Shown here: piece after piece, positions 17,353 to 25,491 of the stretch
How the letters are laid out: each line of letters opens with the position of its first letter
Position numbering within the stretch: the first letter of the stretch is position 1
From: Collinsella sp.
GTDB lineage: Bacteria; Actinomycetota; Coriobacteriia; Coriobacteriales; Coriobacteriaceae
Reading direction: 5' to 3'
Assembly: GCA_019414345.1 (NCBI GenBank)
Contig: DXMF01000026.1
Coordinates: 62,001 to 126,000 of the forward strand
Length of the DNA stretch: 64,000 bases
Program-made: the position numbers and the translations under genes
The notes under the pieces: model-generated
Told to the model about the DNA's origin: nothing
The model's database searches: none
The model's input: only the letters and a program-made list of their open reading frames with translations

Positions 17353-19179
17353 TTAGGCCTCGCCTCCCTTCGTGACGGCGGCATCCGCGGTCGCTGCAGT
17401 GATTTTCCAGCTCGCGGCCTGTTCGTATTCGGCCCACATCTTGGCATACAGACCCTCTTGGGACAGCAACTCGGCATGGGTGCCGGCCTCCTGCACGCTA
17501 CCTTGATTGAGCACCACGATCTTGTCGGCCCCCACCACGGTCGAAAGCCGGTGCGCGATCATAATGACCGTGCGACCCGCCGCCAGCTTGCTAAAGGCGC
17601 GCTGGATGAGCGCCTCGTTCTCGGGATCCGCAAACGCCGTGGCCTCATCGAGCACCACGATAGGCGCGTCTTTAAGGATCGCGCGGGCAAGTGCCACGCG
17701 CTGGACCTCGCCGCCCGAAAGATATGCTCCGCCGGCACCGAGCATGGTATTGATGCCCTGTGGAAGCTTGGCCACAATGTCGTCGCACTGAGCTGCGGAG
17801 AGGGCCGCACGCACTTCGTCGTCAGTGGCCGTAGGCTTGGAGGCGCGCACGTTATCGGCAAGTGTTTGCCGGAACAGCTGGTTGGTCTGGAACACGAAGG
17901 CGACCTGGTCCATAAGCTTGTGCGGATCCATATCGCGAACGTCCACGCCGCCTACGAGCACACGGCCTGCGGAAACATCCCAAAAACGAGGAATCAGGCT
18001 TGCGCAGGTTGACTTGCCGCCGCCCGAAGGACCCACAAGCGCAAGGGCACTACCAGCGGGAACGCTGAAACTTACATGGCTAACGGCAGGTGCTTCGGCA
18101 CCCTCGTACGTAAAGCTCACGTCCTCAAATCGCACGTCGCCGCCGGCAGGGTGCTTGGGCTGCGCGGGCACGGAGAGCTGCTTGGAATCCATGACGCTTC
18201 GGATGCGAGCCAGCGAATCGGCACTCATCTGAGAGGCCTCGCCCACAAACATGAGCTTGGTCATGGCCGTCGGTACCACGGCCGAAAATATCGCGTAAAA
18301 CGTGAAGTTGGCCATAAAATGCGCGAAGTCCGTCTCGCCCGGCGCCAACAGCAACGCCACGGGCAACAGGAATGTCACAAGACCATTGAGCGCGGTAAGG
18401 TTGAGTACCTGCGGGCCTCGGCAAAACGTGCCCGCATAGCTTTGTGCCATGTCGGCGTATTCGGCGATCGCGTCGTGGAACGCCTTAAAGGAATAGACCG
18501 TCTGCTGAAACACCTTGACCACGGGAATGCCGCGTACGTATTCGGTACCGGTCTTGTTCATCTTGACCAGCGCGCCCATGTAGGCCTTCATGAACTCGGC
18601 GCCCTTGCCGCTCATCATGGTGGCCATGGCGCCAAGCGAAACGGCGACCGAGATAAGGCATGCCGCGCCCAAGCGCCAATCGAGGGCGAAAAGCAGCACG
18701 AGCAGACCTGCGACCATGGCGGTGGCGCCGGCGATATCGGGTAGCATGTGCGCGAGCAGGGTCTCGGTGGAGGCGGCGCATCCGTCTACGATACGGCGCA
18801 GCTCACCGGTGGCGTGTGTGTCAAAGTAGCCAAGCGGCAGCTTAAGCAGGTGCTCGCTCGTAGTCTTGCGAATATTGGACGCGCAGCGAAACGCAGACAG
18901 GTGCGTGCACATGAGCCCCACGAAATAGACCACGATGCTTGCCAGCGCAAACCCCACGGCCCACCAGCCATACGTCGCGATGCCGCAGGCTTCGCTCCAG
19001 TTAGGTGCCACGGCGATCAGATCGCGCGCGACAAGCCAAATGCACACGAACGGGCCAAAGCTCAGCAGCTGCGAGAGCGCCGAGAGAGCCATGCCCAAAT
19101 ACGTTAGGAATTTGCGGTCGCCGGCATATGCAAGCAGCTCGCCGATACCGCCGCCTTCCCTTTTTGACCCCTTTGCCAT
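17353..19179 (-). CDS. ABC transporter, fused permease-ATPase (first subunit)
   Basis: The 608-residue partner half-transporter has six membrane helices followed by a nucleotide-binding domain with Walker A GPSGGGKST, signature LSGGEVQRVALARAIL, and Walker B IVVLDEATAFADPENE. The Walker B end is followed by Ala-Phe-Ala-Asp rather than Ser-Leu-Asp, a hint of the functional asymmetry common in heterodimeric exporters and IrtAB/YbtPQ importers. The ATG at 19179 was chosen because AGAAAGGAATCTC precedes it. It is the first gene of the operon, transcribed from a promoter overlapping the AGCCATGGCT palindrome. Confidence 0.88.
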   Translation of the reverse strand: MAKGSKREGGGIGELLAYAGDRKFLTYLGMALSALSQLLSFGPFVCIWLVARDLIAVAPNWSEACGIATYGWWAVGFALASIVVYFVGLMCTHLSAFRCASNIRKTTSEHLLKLPLGYFDTHATGELRRIVDGCAASTETLLAHMLPDIAGATAMVAGLLVLLFALDWRLGAACLISVAVSLGAMATMMSGKGAEFMKAYMGALVKMNKTGTEYVRGIPVVKVFQQTVYSFKAFHDAIAEYADMAQSYAGTFCRGPQVLNLTALNGLVTFLLPVALLLAPGETDFAHFMANFTFYAIFSAVVPTAMTKLMFVGEASQMSADSLARIRSVMDSKQLSVPAQPKHPAGGDVRFEDVSFTYEGAEAPAVSHVSFSVPAGSALALVGPSGGGKSTCASLIPRFWDVSAGRVLVGGVDVRDMDPHKLMDQVAFVFQTNQLFRQTLADNVRASKPTATDDEVRAALSAAQCDDIVAKLPQGINTMLGAGGAYLSGGEVQRVALARAILKDAPIVVLDEATAFADPENEALIQRAFSKLAAGRTVIMIAHRLSTVVGADKIVVLNQGSVQEAGTHAELLSQEGLYAKMWAEYEQAASWKITAATADAAVTKGGEA

Positions 19180-19232
19180 GAGATTCCTTTCTAACGGCTT
19201 GAGAGTTAACCGTAATGAACTTATCATTGATG

Positions 19233-19250
19233 TGTTAGCCATGGCTCACA
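19233..19250. promoter_or_regulatory. Shared palindromic operator between the ABC operon and the AraC gene
   Basis: TGTTAGCCATGGCTCACA has the same AGCCATGGCT core as 15509-15526. On the minus strand it sits between a possible -35 TTGTGA and -10 AATGAT, spaced 17 bases, so a bound protein would repress or tune the ABC operon. It could also control the divergent AraC gene. Confidence 0.6.
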
Positions 19251-19278
19251 ATCGAGCCAGGCGTGGACGTTTTCGCAA

Positions 19279-20298
19279 ATGAAGGGGACGCTTTTGAAAA
19301 TGCGGCGGGCAGCAACCGATATAACCGAGCTCTACGCACCGCAGTTTGAGCAGTTTGGTCTGCAGCTTTCCGGCAAGGGCGCCGTCTTTACCGGCGAGGT
19401 GGCAAACGATCGGGCACACGGACGCGCATGGATCATGCCTCTCTCCCCCGCCTGCATCGTTATGGAGCATTTCATTACCCCGATGCACGATATGTACCTG
19501 GCCGAATACACACCCGAACCGTACGCCTGCGTGAGCGAGGTCAGCGCGCCCACACTTATATGCATGCCCGAGGCTGGCATAACGCCTGCGAACCTTAAAC
19601 CCTTGCATGGACCGTGGCCGAACAGCGCGGTGTGCAGCTTTATCCAAGATAGCTGCGGCGAGGAACTAAGTCCGCTGTTTGCAGGACAGCTTTATCACTC
19701 GCGCTCGGTGCTCTTTTTGCCCGGGTATTTTGACGAGCTGGAGCATCGGTATCCCACTGAGTTCGCGGGAGTCTTTGAGGCGTTTGCCGAGTCGTGGCAC
19801 GAGGAGGCGACGTCTGCCATCTGCCACACGCTGCGCCGGATTAACGAGGACCGCGCCCGCACCGTAGGCGGACACGTCTATATGCAAGGCATCGTGGAGA
19901 CCATGGTCGCGGAGCTCGCCTGTTCGCGCGCGGCCCACAAGCAGGCGCGGCGGGCGGCAGACACACGCGCCAGCATAACCATTGCCGAAGAAGCAACGGC
20001 AATGATTGAGCGCGCGCTCGACAAAGGCAGACGTGTGGGTATCAACGAGGTAGCCGAGAGGCTCTACACAAGCCGCTCCAAGCTATGCGCCACCTTTAAG
20101 GCCCAAACCGGCGAGTCCCTGGGTGCCTACATTCGCAGACGCCGTATGGAGCGAGCACAGGACCTTTTGGCCGATAGCTCGCTCACGATAGCGCAGGTCG
20201 CAGAGCGTCTAGGCTACCCTCAGCAGGCCGCCTTCGCCCAAGCCTTCAAGCAACACACCGGCACCACCCCCACCGCTTGGCGCTCCCAGCATCAATAA
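19279..20298 (+). CDS. AraC family transcriptional regulator
   Basis: A 339-residue regulator with an unassigned N-terminal sensing part and a C-terminal AraC double helix-turn-helix in the last 100 residues. Helix 1 lies in INEVAERLYTSRSKLCATFKAQ and helix 2 in LTIAQVAERLGYPQQAAFAQAFK, followed by the invariant HTGTTPTAWR. The domain order is that of YbtA/PchR-like activators, whose N-terminal half senses a ligand. It is divergent from the two-gene ABC transporter with 99 bp between start codons, which suggests that it regulates that operon. Confidence 0.88.
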   Translation: MKGTLLKMRRAATDITELYAPQFEQFGLQLSGKGAVFTGEVANDRAHGRAWIMPLSPACIVMEHFITPMHDMYLAEYTPEPYACVSEVSAPTLICMPEAGITPANLKPLHGPWPNSAVCSFIQDSCGEELSPLFAGQLYHSRSVLFLPGYFDELEHRYPTEFAGVFEAFAESWHEEATSAICHTLRRINEDRARTVGGHVYMQGIVETMVAELACSRAAHKQARRAADTRASITIAEEATAMIERALDKGRRVGINEVAERLYTSRSKLCATFKAQTGESLGAYIRRRRMERAQDLLADSSLTIAQVAERLGYPQQAAFAQAFKQHTGTTPTAWRSQHQ

Positions 20299-20336
20299 AA
20301 AGACGGCAAAGGGACAGCCCCATGAGTTCCACACGC

Positions 20337-20369
20337 AATGTGACAAAGGGACTGTCCCTTTGTCACATT
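20337..20369. repeat. Perfect 33-bp palindrome with TGTCCC core
   Basis: Perfect arms of AATGTGACAAAGGGA flank the three bases CTG. It lies 38 bases after the AraC stop. A second stem, GGGCGCGCC/GGCGCGCCC, follows at 20380-20400. Together they probably end the AraC transcript. Confidence 0.6.
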
Positions 20370-20450
20370 TACAAAAATGGGCGCGCCAACGGCGCGCCCA
20401 TTCACTCTATTCAATTCAGCCTGCCTGACCCGAACGGCCGAGTCGTTGCA

Positions 20451-20591
20451 GAACCCGGAAGCCCCGGCAGGGCGGGTGCTTGCTCAAAATGAGTTCCGCA
20501 CGCAAAGAAGGCCACTAAATGTGGCCTTCGTCTTGCGCAGGACTGTTTGAAATTTTGAGGAAGCACCCGCCCTGCCGGGGCTCCCGGGTTC
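20451..20591. repeat. 141-bp inverted repeat with 40-bp arms
   Basis: Arms 20451-20490 and 20552-20591 are complementary at 38 of 40 positions. Inside lies another hairpin, AAGGCCAC/GTGGCCTT (20508-20528). The right arm ends five bases from the gatB stop, so the gatCAB mRNA would carry this very stable structure at its 3' end. The interval holds no gene. Confidence 0.8.
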
Positions 20592-20595
20592 CCGC

Positions 20596-22272
20596 TTACG
20601 AGAGCGACGTTCTCAGCAACTCGTTGAAGAGCTTGGGGTTGCCCTTACCGCGGCTCGCCTTCATGCACTGGCCCACCAAAAAGCCGATGACCTTCTGGTT
20701 GCCGTCACGATACTGCTGTGCCTGATCGGCACAGTTTGCCAGCACCTCGTCCACGATCGGCTGCAGCGCGCCGGCATCGCTCACCTGACGCATACCGCGC
20801 TCGTCGACGATCTTATTGGGGTCGTCGCCGGTCTGGGCCATGGCCTCAAAGACCTCGTGCGCCTGGTTGGAGCTGATGGCGTCGGTCGCCAGCAGCTTAG
20901 CAAGGGCTGCCACCTGAGCCGGCGCGATGCCGGACTCGGCGAGCGACACACCCGCGCCCTTAAGGTAGGCGATCATCTCGTTCACCAGCAGGTTTGCGAC
21001 CGTCTGGGCCTCCTTGCCAGCCATGCCGGCAGCGGCGGCCTCAAAGAACTCGGCAAACTCGGGGTCGCCGGCAATCTGCTCGGCGTCTGCCGCCTTAATG
21101 CCAAAGTCGGCCTCAAAACGGGCGCGCTTGGCATCGGGCAGCTCGGGGATCTCGCCACGGCAACGATCGATAAACTCGTCGTCCAGGTCGAACGGCGCCA
21201 AGTCGGGATCGGGGAACAGGCGGTAGTCGTCGGCCGTCTCCTTGACGCGCATAACCACAGTGCGCTTGCGGCTGGGCTCCCAGTGACGGGTCTCCTGGTA
21301 GATAATGCCGCCCTCCTCGAGCACCTCGGCCTGGCGGCAGATCTCGTAGGCAAGGCCGTCGTGCAGGCTCTTAAATGAGTTGAGGTTCTTGAGCTCGGTC
21401 TTGGTGCCTAGCTTGGTCTCGCCACGGCGGCGCAGCGACACGTTGCCGTCGCAGCGCATGGAGCCCTTCTCCATGGAGCAGTCCGAAATACCCAGCGTCA
21501 CGAAAATGCGACGGAGCTTTTCCATAAACAGACGCGCTTCCTCGGGCGTACGCAAATCGGGCTCGGTGACGAGCTCGATGAGCGGCGTGCCGCAGCGGTT
21601 GTAGTCGACGAGCGACTCGGCCGCGGCGGTGATGCGGCCCTCGGCACCGCCCACGTGCACCATCTTGGCAGCGTCCTCCTCCATGTGGATGCGCAGGATG
21701 CGGATGGGCACCGTGTAGGAACCGTCCTCGCGACGCTCGGGCATCTGCAGGCTGGACGCGTCATAGCTGGCCAGGTGGCCGGCGCGCTGGTTGCCCTCGC
21801 GCATGGTCGACGTCATGGACGTAGACAGGCCCTCGGCGTTGGCCGAAGCGCTCGCCAGACTCTGGGCCTCGGCCTCGCCAAACGCGCAGTCGGGGCGCTC
21901 AGCGGCACCGCGACCGGTCACGTCCAGGTCCAGGTGACCGTACATGGCAAAGGCGACCGGACCCTGCGTGGTCTGGAAGTTCTTGGCCATATCGGGATAA
22001 AAGTAGTGCTTGCGGTAGAACATCGAGTGGCGCTGAATCTCGCAGTTGGTGGCGAGACCGGCCTTGACGATGCTCTCGATGGCGCGCTTGTTGGGCACCG
22101 GCAGGGCGCCGGGCAGGCCCAGGCATACCGGGCACACGTTGGCGTTGGGCTCGTCATCGTGGCTGAGCTTGCAGTTGCAGAACATCTTGGTATCGAGTGC
22201 GGTGAGCTCGGTATGGATCTCCAGGCCGATCACGGCCTCCCAATCCTGCAGGACCTCGGAAAGCTCCTTCAT
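20596..22272 (-). CDS. gatB: Asp-tRNA(Asn)/Glu-tRNA(Gln) amidotransferase subunit B
   Basis: GatB binds mischarged Glu-tRNA(Gln) or Asp-tRNA(Asn) and phosphorylates it so that ammonia from GatA can amidate it. Signatures are AVIGLEIHTEL, the zinc-binding FCNC...CPVCLGLPGALP cysteines, HYFYPDMAKNFQTTQ, IHMEEDAAKMVH, VDYNRCGTPLIELVTEPD, and a C-terminal tRNA-binding YqeY-like tail. At 558 residues it is longer than most GatB (about 475-500); an insertion of roughly 50 residues, Ala-, Ser- and Glu-rich, lies near residues 118-180. Its ATG overlaps the gatA TAA by one base. Confidence 0.95.
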   Translation of the reverse strand: MKELSEVLQDWEAVIGLEIHTELTALDTKMFCNCKLSHDDEPNANVCPVCLGLPGALPVPNKRAIESIVKAGLATNCEIQRHSMFYRKHYFYPDMAKNFQTTQGPVAFAMYGHLDLDVTGRGAAERPDCAFGEAEAQSLASASANAEGLSTSMTSTMREGNQRAGHLASYDASSLQMPERREDGSYTVPIRILRIHMEEDAAKMVHVGGAEGRITAAAESLVDYNRCGTPLIELVTEPDLRTPEEARLFMEKLRRIFVTLGISDCSMEKGSMRCDGNVSLRRRGETKLGTKTELKNLNSFKSLHDGLAYEICRQAEVLEEGGIIYQETRHWEPSRKRTVVMRVKETADDYRLFPDPDLAPFDLDDEFIDRCRGEIPELPDAKRARFEADFGIKAADAEQIAGDPEFAEFFEAAAAGMAGKEAQTVANLLVNEMIAYLKGAGVSLAESGIAPAQVAALAKLLATDAISSNQAHEVFEAMAQTGDDPNKIVDERGMRQVSDAGALQPIVDEVLANCADQAQQYRDGNQKVIGFLVGQCMKASRGKGNPKLFNELLRTSLS

Positions 22273-23786
22273 TACAGCTCGCCTCCCTTCCCGGCAAAAT
22301 CGGGCGCGACGGAAAGCGCGGGCGCACCCGTGGCGGCATCGGCAAAGCCGCGCTCCAGGGCGCGGGCAAACGTGAGCAGCTGACGGTCCTTAAACGCCGG
22401 ACCCACCAGCTGGGCAGAAACGGGCAGCTTGCTGTCCTCGCCCAAGCCCAGCGGCACCGAGATACCACCGTTGCCGCAAATGTTGAGCGAGATGGTGTAC
22501 AGGTCCGAAAGGTACATCTGCGTGGGGTCGCTGATCTCGCCAAACTTAAAGGCCGTGCGCGGCGAGGCGGGCATGAGGATGGTGTCCACCTTAGCATACG
22601 CAGCGTCGTAGTCCTGCGTGATGAGCGTGCGGGCCTTTTGCGCGGCGTAGTAGTACTTGTCGTACACGCCCGAGCTCAGCAGGTAGGCGCCGAGCATCTG
22701 ACGGCGCTTGGCCTCGGCGCCAAAGCCGTGGGCGCGTGAGAGCGAGCTCTGGTCGGACAGGTTGGCGCAGCCCTCCTCCTGGTAGCCATAGCGAATGCCG
22801 TCGAAACGAGCCAGGTTGGAGAACGCCTCGGCCGGGCCGATGACGTAGTAGGCGGCGATGGCGGCGTCCAGGTGCGGCAGGTCGACCTCGACCAGCTCGG
22901 CACCCTGGTTCTGCAGCTCCTGGGCGGCGCGCTGAACAGCGGCCTTGACCTCGGGCGTCAGGCCCTCGGCCTCCATAAACGCGGGAATGATGCCCACGCG
23001 CTTGCCCTCGATGCTGTCGTTGAGATGCTCGGTAAAGTCGACGGCGCAATCCTGGCTGGTGCAGTCGTACGGATCGTGGCCCGCGCCGGTAAGCGCATTC
23101 ATGGCCAGCGCGACATCCTCGACCGTGCGGCCAAAGGGGCCCACCTGGTCGAGCGACGAGCCAAAGGCAACCACGCCGTAACGGCTCACGGCACCATACG
23201 TGGGCTTAAGGCCCACCACGCCGCACAGCGACGCCGGCTGGCGAATGGAGCCGCCGGTGTCCGAGCCCAGCGAAAGCGCGACCTCGCCCGCGGCGACGGC
23301 TGCAGCGGAGCCACCCGAGGAGCCGCCGGGCACGCGCTCGGTATCCCAGGGGTTGTTGGTGCGGTGGAATGCCGAGCTCTCGGTGGAGCTGCCAAAGGCA
23401 AACTCGTCCATGTTGGCCTTGCCCATGGGCAGACAGCCGGCGTCGAGCATGCGCTGGACGCAGGTGGCGGTGTAGACGCTCTGGTAGTCCCCGAGCATGC
23501 GGGAAGCGCAGGTGGTGCGCGTGCCCACGAGGTTCATGTTGTCCTTGATGGCCAGCGGCACGCCCGCGAGCGGGGGCAGCGGCTTGCCTGCGGCACGGTC
23601 GGCATCCACGCGCGCGGCGGCCTCGAGCGCAAGCTCGGGCGCCACCTGCAGGAATGCCTGGACCCCGCCCTCGCGCGCCTCGATGGCGGCAAGAGAGGCC
23701 TTGGCCACCTCGGTAGCGGTAAAGTCGCCGGCGGCAACGCCCGCGGCGATCTGAGCGGCGGTAAGGGAATCGAAGCTCTGCGCCAT
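22272..23786 (-). CDS. gatA: Asp-tRNA(Asn)/Glu-tRNA(Gln) amidotransferase subunit A
   Basis: GatA is the glutaminase of the GatCAB complex and belongs to the amidase-signature family. The catalytic Lys lies in LAIKDNMNLVGT, the Ser-cisSer pair in RVPGGSSGGSAAAVAAG, and the nucleophile Ser in LGSDTGGSIRQPASLCGVVGLKPTYG. The 504-residue length is typical. It overlaps gatC and gatB by one base each (TAATG), which implies coupled translation and fixed stoichiometry. Confidence 0.97.
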   Translation of the reverse strand: MAQSFDSLTAAQIAAGVAAGDFTATEVAKASLAAIEAREGGVQAFLQVAPELALEAAARVDADRAAGKPLPPLAGVPLAIKDNMNLVGTRTTCASRMLGDYQSVYTATCVQRMLDAGCLPMGKANMDEFAFGSSTESSAFHRTNNPWDTERVPGGSSGGSAAAVAAGEVALSLGSDTGGSIRQPASLCGVVGLKPTYGAVSRYGVVAFGSSLDQVGPFGRTVEDVALAMNALTGAGHDPYDCTSQDCAVDFTEHLNDSIEGKRVGIIPAFMEAEGLTPEVKAAVQRAAQELQNQGAELVEVDLPHLDAAIAAYYVIGPAEAFSNLARFDGIRYGYQEEGCANLSDQSSLSRAHGFGAEAKRRQMLGAYLLSSGVYDKYYYAAQKARTLITQDYDAAYAKVDTILMPASPRTAFKFGEISDPTQMYLSDLYTISLNICGNGGISVPLGLGEDSKLPVSAQLVGPAFKDRQLLTFARALERGFADAATGAPALSVAPDFAGKGGEL

Positions 23787-24097
23787 TACTCGCTCTCCCC
23801 CTCTCCCAAAATGGACGGCACGCGGAAGTAGCGGTCGCGCACGCTGCCAGCGTTTTCCAGCGCAACGTCGAGCGGCAGGTCGCGCTCGGGCTCGCGCAGG
23901 TCATCGCCCATCACATTGGACAGGCTTCCGATAGGATGGAACGTGGGCTCCACGTCGGGCAAGTCATATTGCAAGACGGGCTCGAGCATCTGGACGGCGT
24001 CGTTCATGTAGGACGTCATCTGGGTGAGCTCGTCATCGGTCAGTGCGATCTTTGCGTACTCGGCGATGCCGCGCACGTCTTTCTCGCTGAGTGCCAT
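23786..24097 (-). CDS. gatC: Asp-tRNA(Asn)/Glu-tRNA(Gln) amidotransferase subunit C
   Basis: GatC is the small subunit that wraps GatA and stabilises the complex. The 103-residue protein starts MALSEKDVRGIAEYAKIALTD and has the typical DDELTQMTSYMNDAVQMLEPVLQYD helix and the VEPTFHP segment. The ATG at 24097 was preferred over one six codons upstream because GGAAGGGAG precedes it. It is the first gene of the gatCAB operon. Confidence 0.95.
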   Translation of the reverse strand: MALSEKDVRGIAEYAKIALTDDELTQMTSYMNDAVQMLEPVLQYDLPDVEPTFHPIGSLSNVMGDDLREPERDLPLDVALENAGSVRDRYFRVPSILGEGESE

Positions 24098-24235
24098 AGG
24101 CGCTCCCTTCCGCATAACAGTTAAACCGCTCTAGTATACAGGGCAACGCCGGCTTGGAGCAGGCGCTTTACCCAAATGCAGCGAAAACGTAACGAGGGCG
24201 GCGGTTGGCAGGCGGCGGGCTGGCGATTCTGCAGC

Positions 24236-24325
24236 GAAACCGCACCGTCCATAACGAAAACTGTCCCGCCCGCAACGAAAACCGCGCCGCCCACAGCGAA
24301 GACCGTCGCGTCCACAACGAAGACC
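24236..24325. repeat. 21-bp tandem repeat, about four units
   Basis: Units of 20-21 bp beginning GAAAAC or GAAGAC and ending CCACAAC-like start at 24236, 24256, 24277 and 24298. On the minus strand they would encode a seven-residue V-F-x-x-x-G-A pattern in a 69-codon frame without a ribosome binding site. The last unit runs into the 61-bp palindromic element. Confidence 0.65.
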
Positions 24326-24383
24326 ATCACAACATTCGACGTTTATCGTCAAAATCGCGATTTTCATCGAATGTTGTGATGGT
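24323..24383. repeat. 61-bp palindromic element, copy 1
   Basis: Arms ACCATCACAACATTCGA and TCGAATGTTGTGATGGT are perfect complements; the centre contains AAAATCGCGATTTT. Same-length copies lie at 36649, 40869 and 42111. This copy lies 3' of the sortase gene. Confidence 0.85.
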
Positions 24384-24396
24384 TTGGAAGCCCCCG

Positions 24397-24431
24397 ACCA
24401 CCACAAAGGTGCCTGTCCCCATTGTGGTGGT
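24397..24431. repeat. CCACCACAAAGG palindrome, copy 1
   Basis: AACCACCACAAAGG-type arms surround the core TGCCTGTCCCC; the right arm reads ATTGTGGTGGT. It begins 14 bases beyond the sortase stop. Confidence 0.75.
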
Positions 24432-24444
24432 TCTGGAGAATGTC

Positions 24445-25380
24445 TTATGCCGAGGCCTTGGCCTTGCGGCGCTTGCGGACCGCGTGGATCACGATGTCCA
24501 CCAGCAACAGCACAATGGCCACGACCACGATGAGCACGGCAAACTCGCGCTTGCCCCAGTGGCGCCCGGCCAGCGACTTTTGCTTGTCGACGTCCTTCTT
24601 GTTGTACTTGGTGCGCACGCAATGCACCAGCAGGCGATGGTCGTTCACGCCGTAGGGCGTGCAGGTGACGAGCGTCACTTTGTCGGCGCCGGGCTCGATG
24701 GTCAGCGACTCCATCTCCTCGGGCAGCACCACCTCGGAGTCCACCATCTTGTAGGCGAGCGTCTTATTCATGGTGTGCAGCAGCACCAGGTCGCCGGGCT
24801 CCAGCGAGTGGATGTCGTCGAACATGCTCAGGTTGCGCATACCCGAGTGCGCGGTGAGCACGCAATGCGTCGAGGTGCCGCCCACCGGCAGGCTCGTGCC
24901 CTCCAGGTGGCCGACGCCCGCCATAAGGACCTCCTCGCTCGTGCCGTGGTAAATGGGCATGCTCACGTCGATGGAGGGAATCTCGACCCAGCTCATCATG
25001 GGGTCGCGGTCAAAGATAAGCTGCTGAGCGTAGGGCTCGATCTGGTCGGCGGGAAGCTCGGTGGCCTCGCCGGCAAGTTGCTCGTTAAAGGAGCGTGCCT
25101 GCAGCAGGATGCGCTCGCGTTCCTCTTCGGAGAGCGCGTCCACGGTGCTGGATACGGTGCTGATCTGGTTGAACACGCCCGAGGCCTCGAGCCGGTCCAA
25201 AATCCACGGCCAGGTCATAAGGCCCACGCCGATAAGGATGATGACGATAGTGATGAGCCGGTCGGCCCAACGCGGCAGCCGTTTGCGACGACGCTTACCA
25301 CCCTTGGGCTTGGGTTGTGGGCTTGAGCCGCCGTTGGTCGCGGCGTCATCGCTCTTCATATGTTTGGCGCCCTGCACCAT
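24445..25380 (-). CDS. Class C (pilus-type) sortase
   Basis: This 311-residue membrane transpeptidase should polymerise the pilins encoded at 28213-35170. It has an N-terminal membrane helix (LITIVIILIGVGLMTWPWI, residues 42-60) and a C-terminal one (residues 281-299), the two-anchor topology of class C. The catalytic residues are His178 (LTAHSG), Cys240 (VTLVTCTPYG) and Arg249 (VNDHRLL). A possible lid motif, DRDP, lies at residues 124-127. GAGGAG precedes the first ATG. It is separated from the pilin genes by about 2.8 kb holding an AbiE-like pair and a small-RNA locus, and has its own upstream gap, so it may be transcribed independently. Confidence 0.9.
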   Translation of the reverse strand: MVQGAKHMKSDDAATNGGSSPQPKPKGGKRRRKRLPRWADRLITIVIILIGVGLMTWPWILDRLEASGVFNQISTVSSTVDALSEEERERILLQARSFNEQLAGEATELPADQIEPYAQQLIFDRDPMMSWVEIPSIDVSMPIYHGTSEEVLMAGVGHLEGTSLPVGGTSTHCVLTAHSGMRNLSMFDDIHSLEPGDLVLLHTMNKTLAYKMVDSEVVLPEEMESLTIEPGADKVTLVTCTPYGVNDHRLLVHCVRTKYNKKDVDKQKSLAGRHWGKREFAVLIVVVAIVLLLVDIVIHAVRKRRKAKASA

Positions 25381-25491
25381 CGCCGGTCACTCCTCTACAA
25401 CTCAAGTTGTCTAAACAAATAATACCCGATTAGCGAGCTCATGCGCCGGACAACGCAGCTAGACTGCACCGTCCGGGCCACGTAACCCCAC

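Noticed and set aside
24121..24330. 69-codon minus-strand frame with heptad repeats
   Set aside because: There is no ribosome binding site, the start lies within a palindromic element, and the repeats are better explained as 21-bp tandem DNA.
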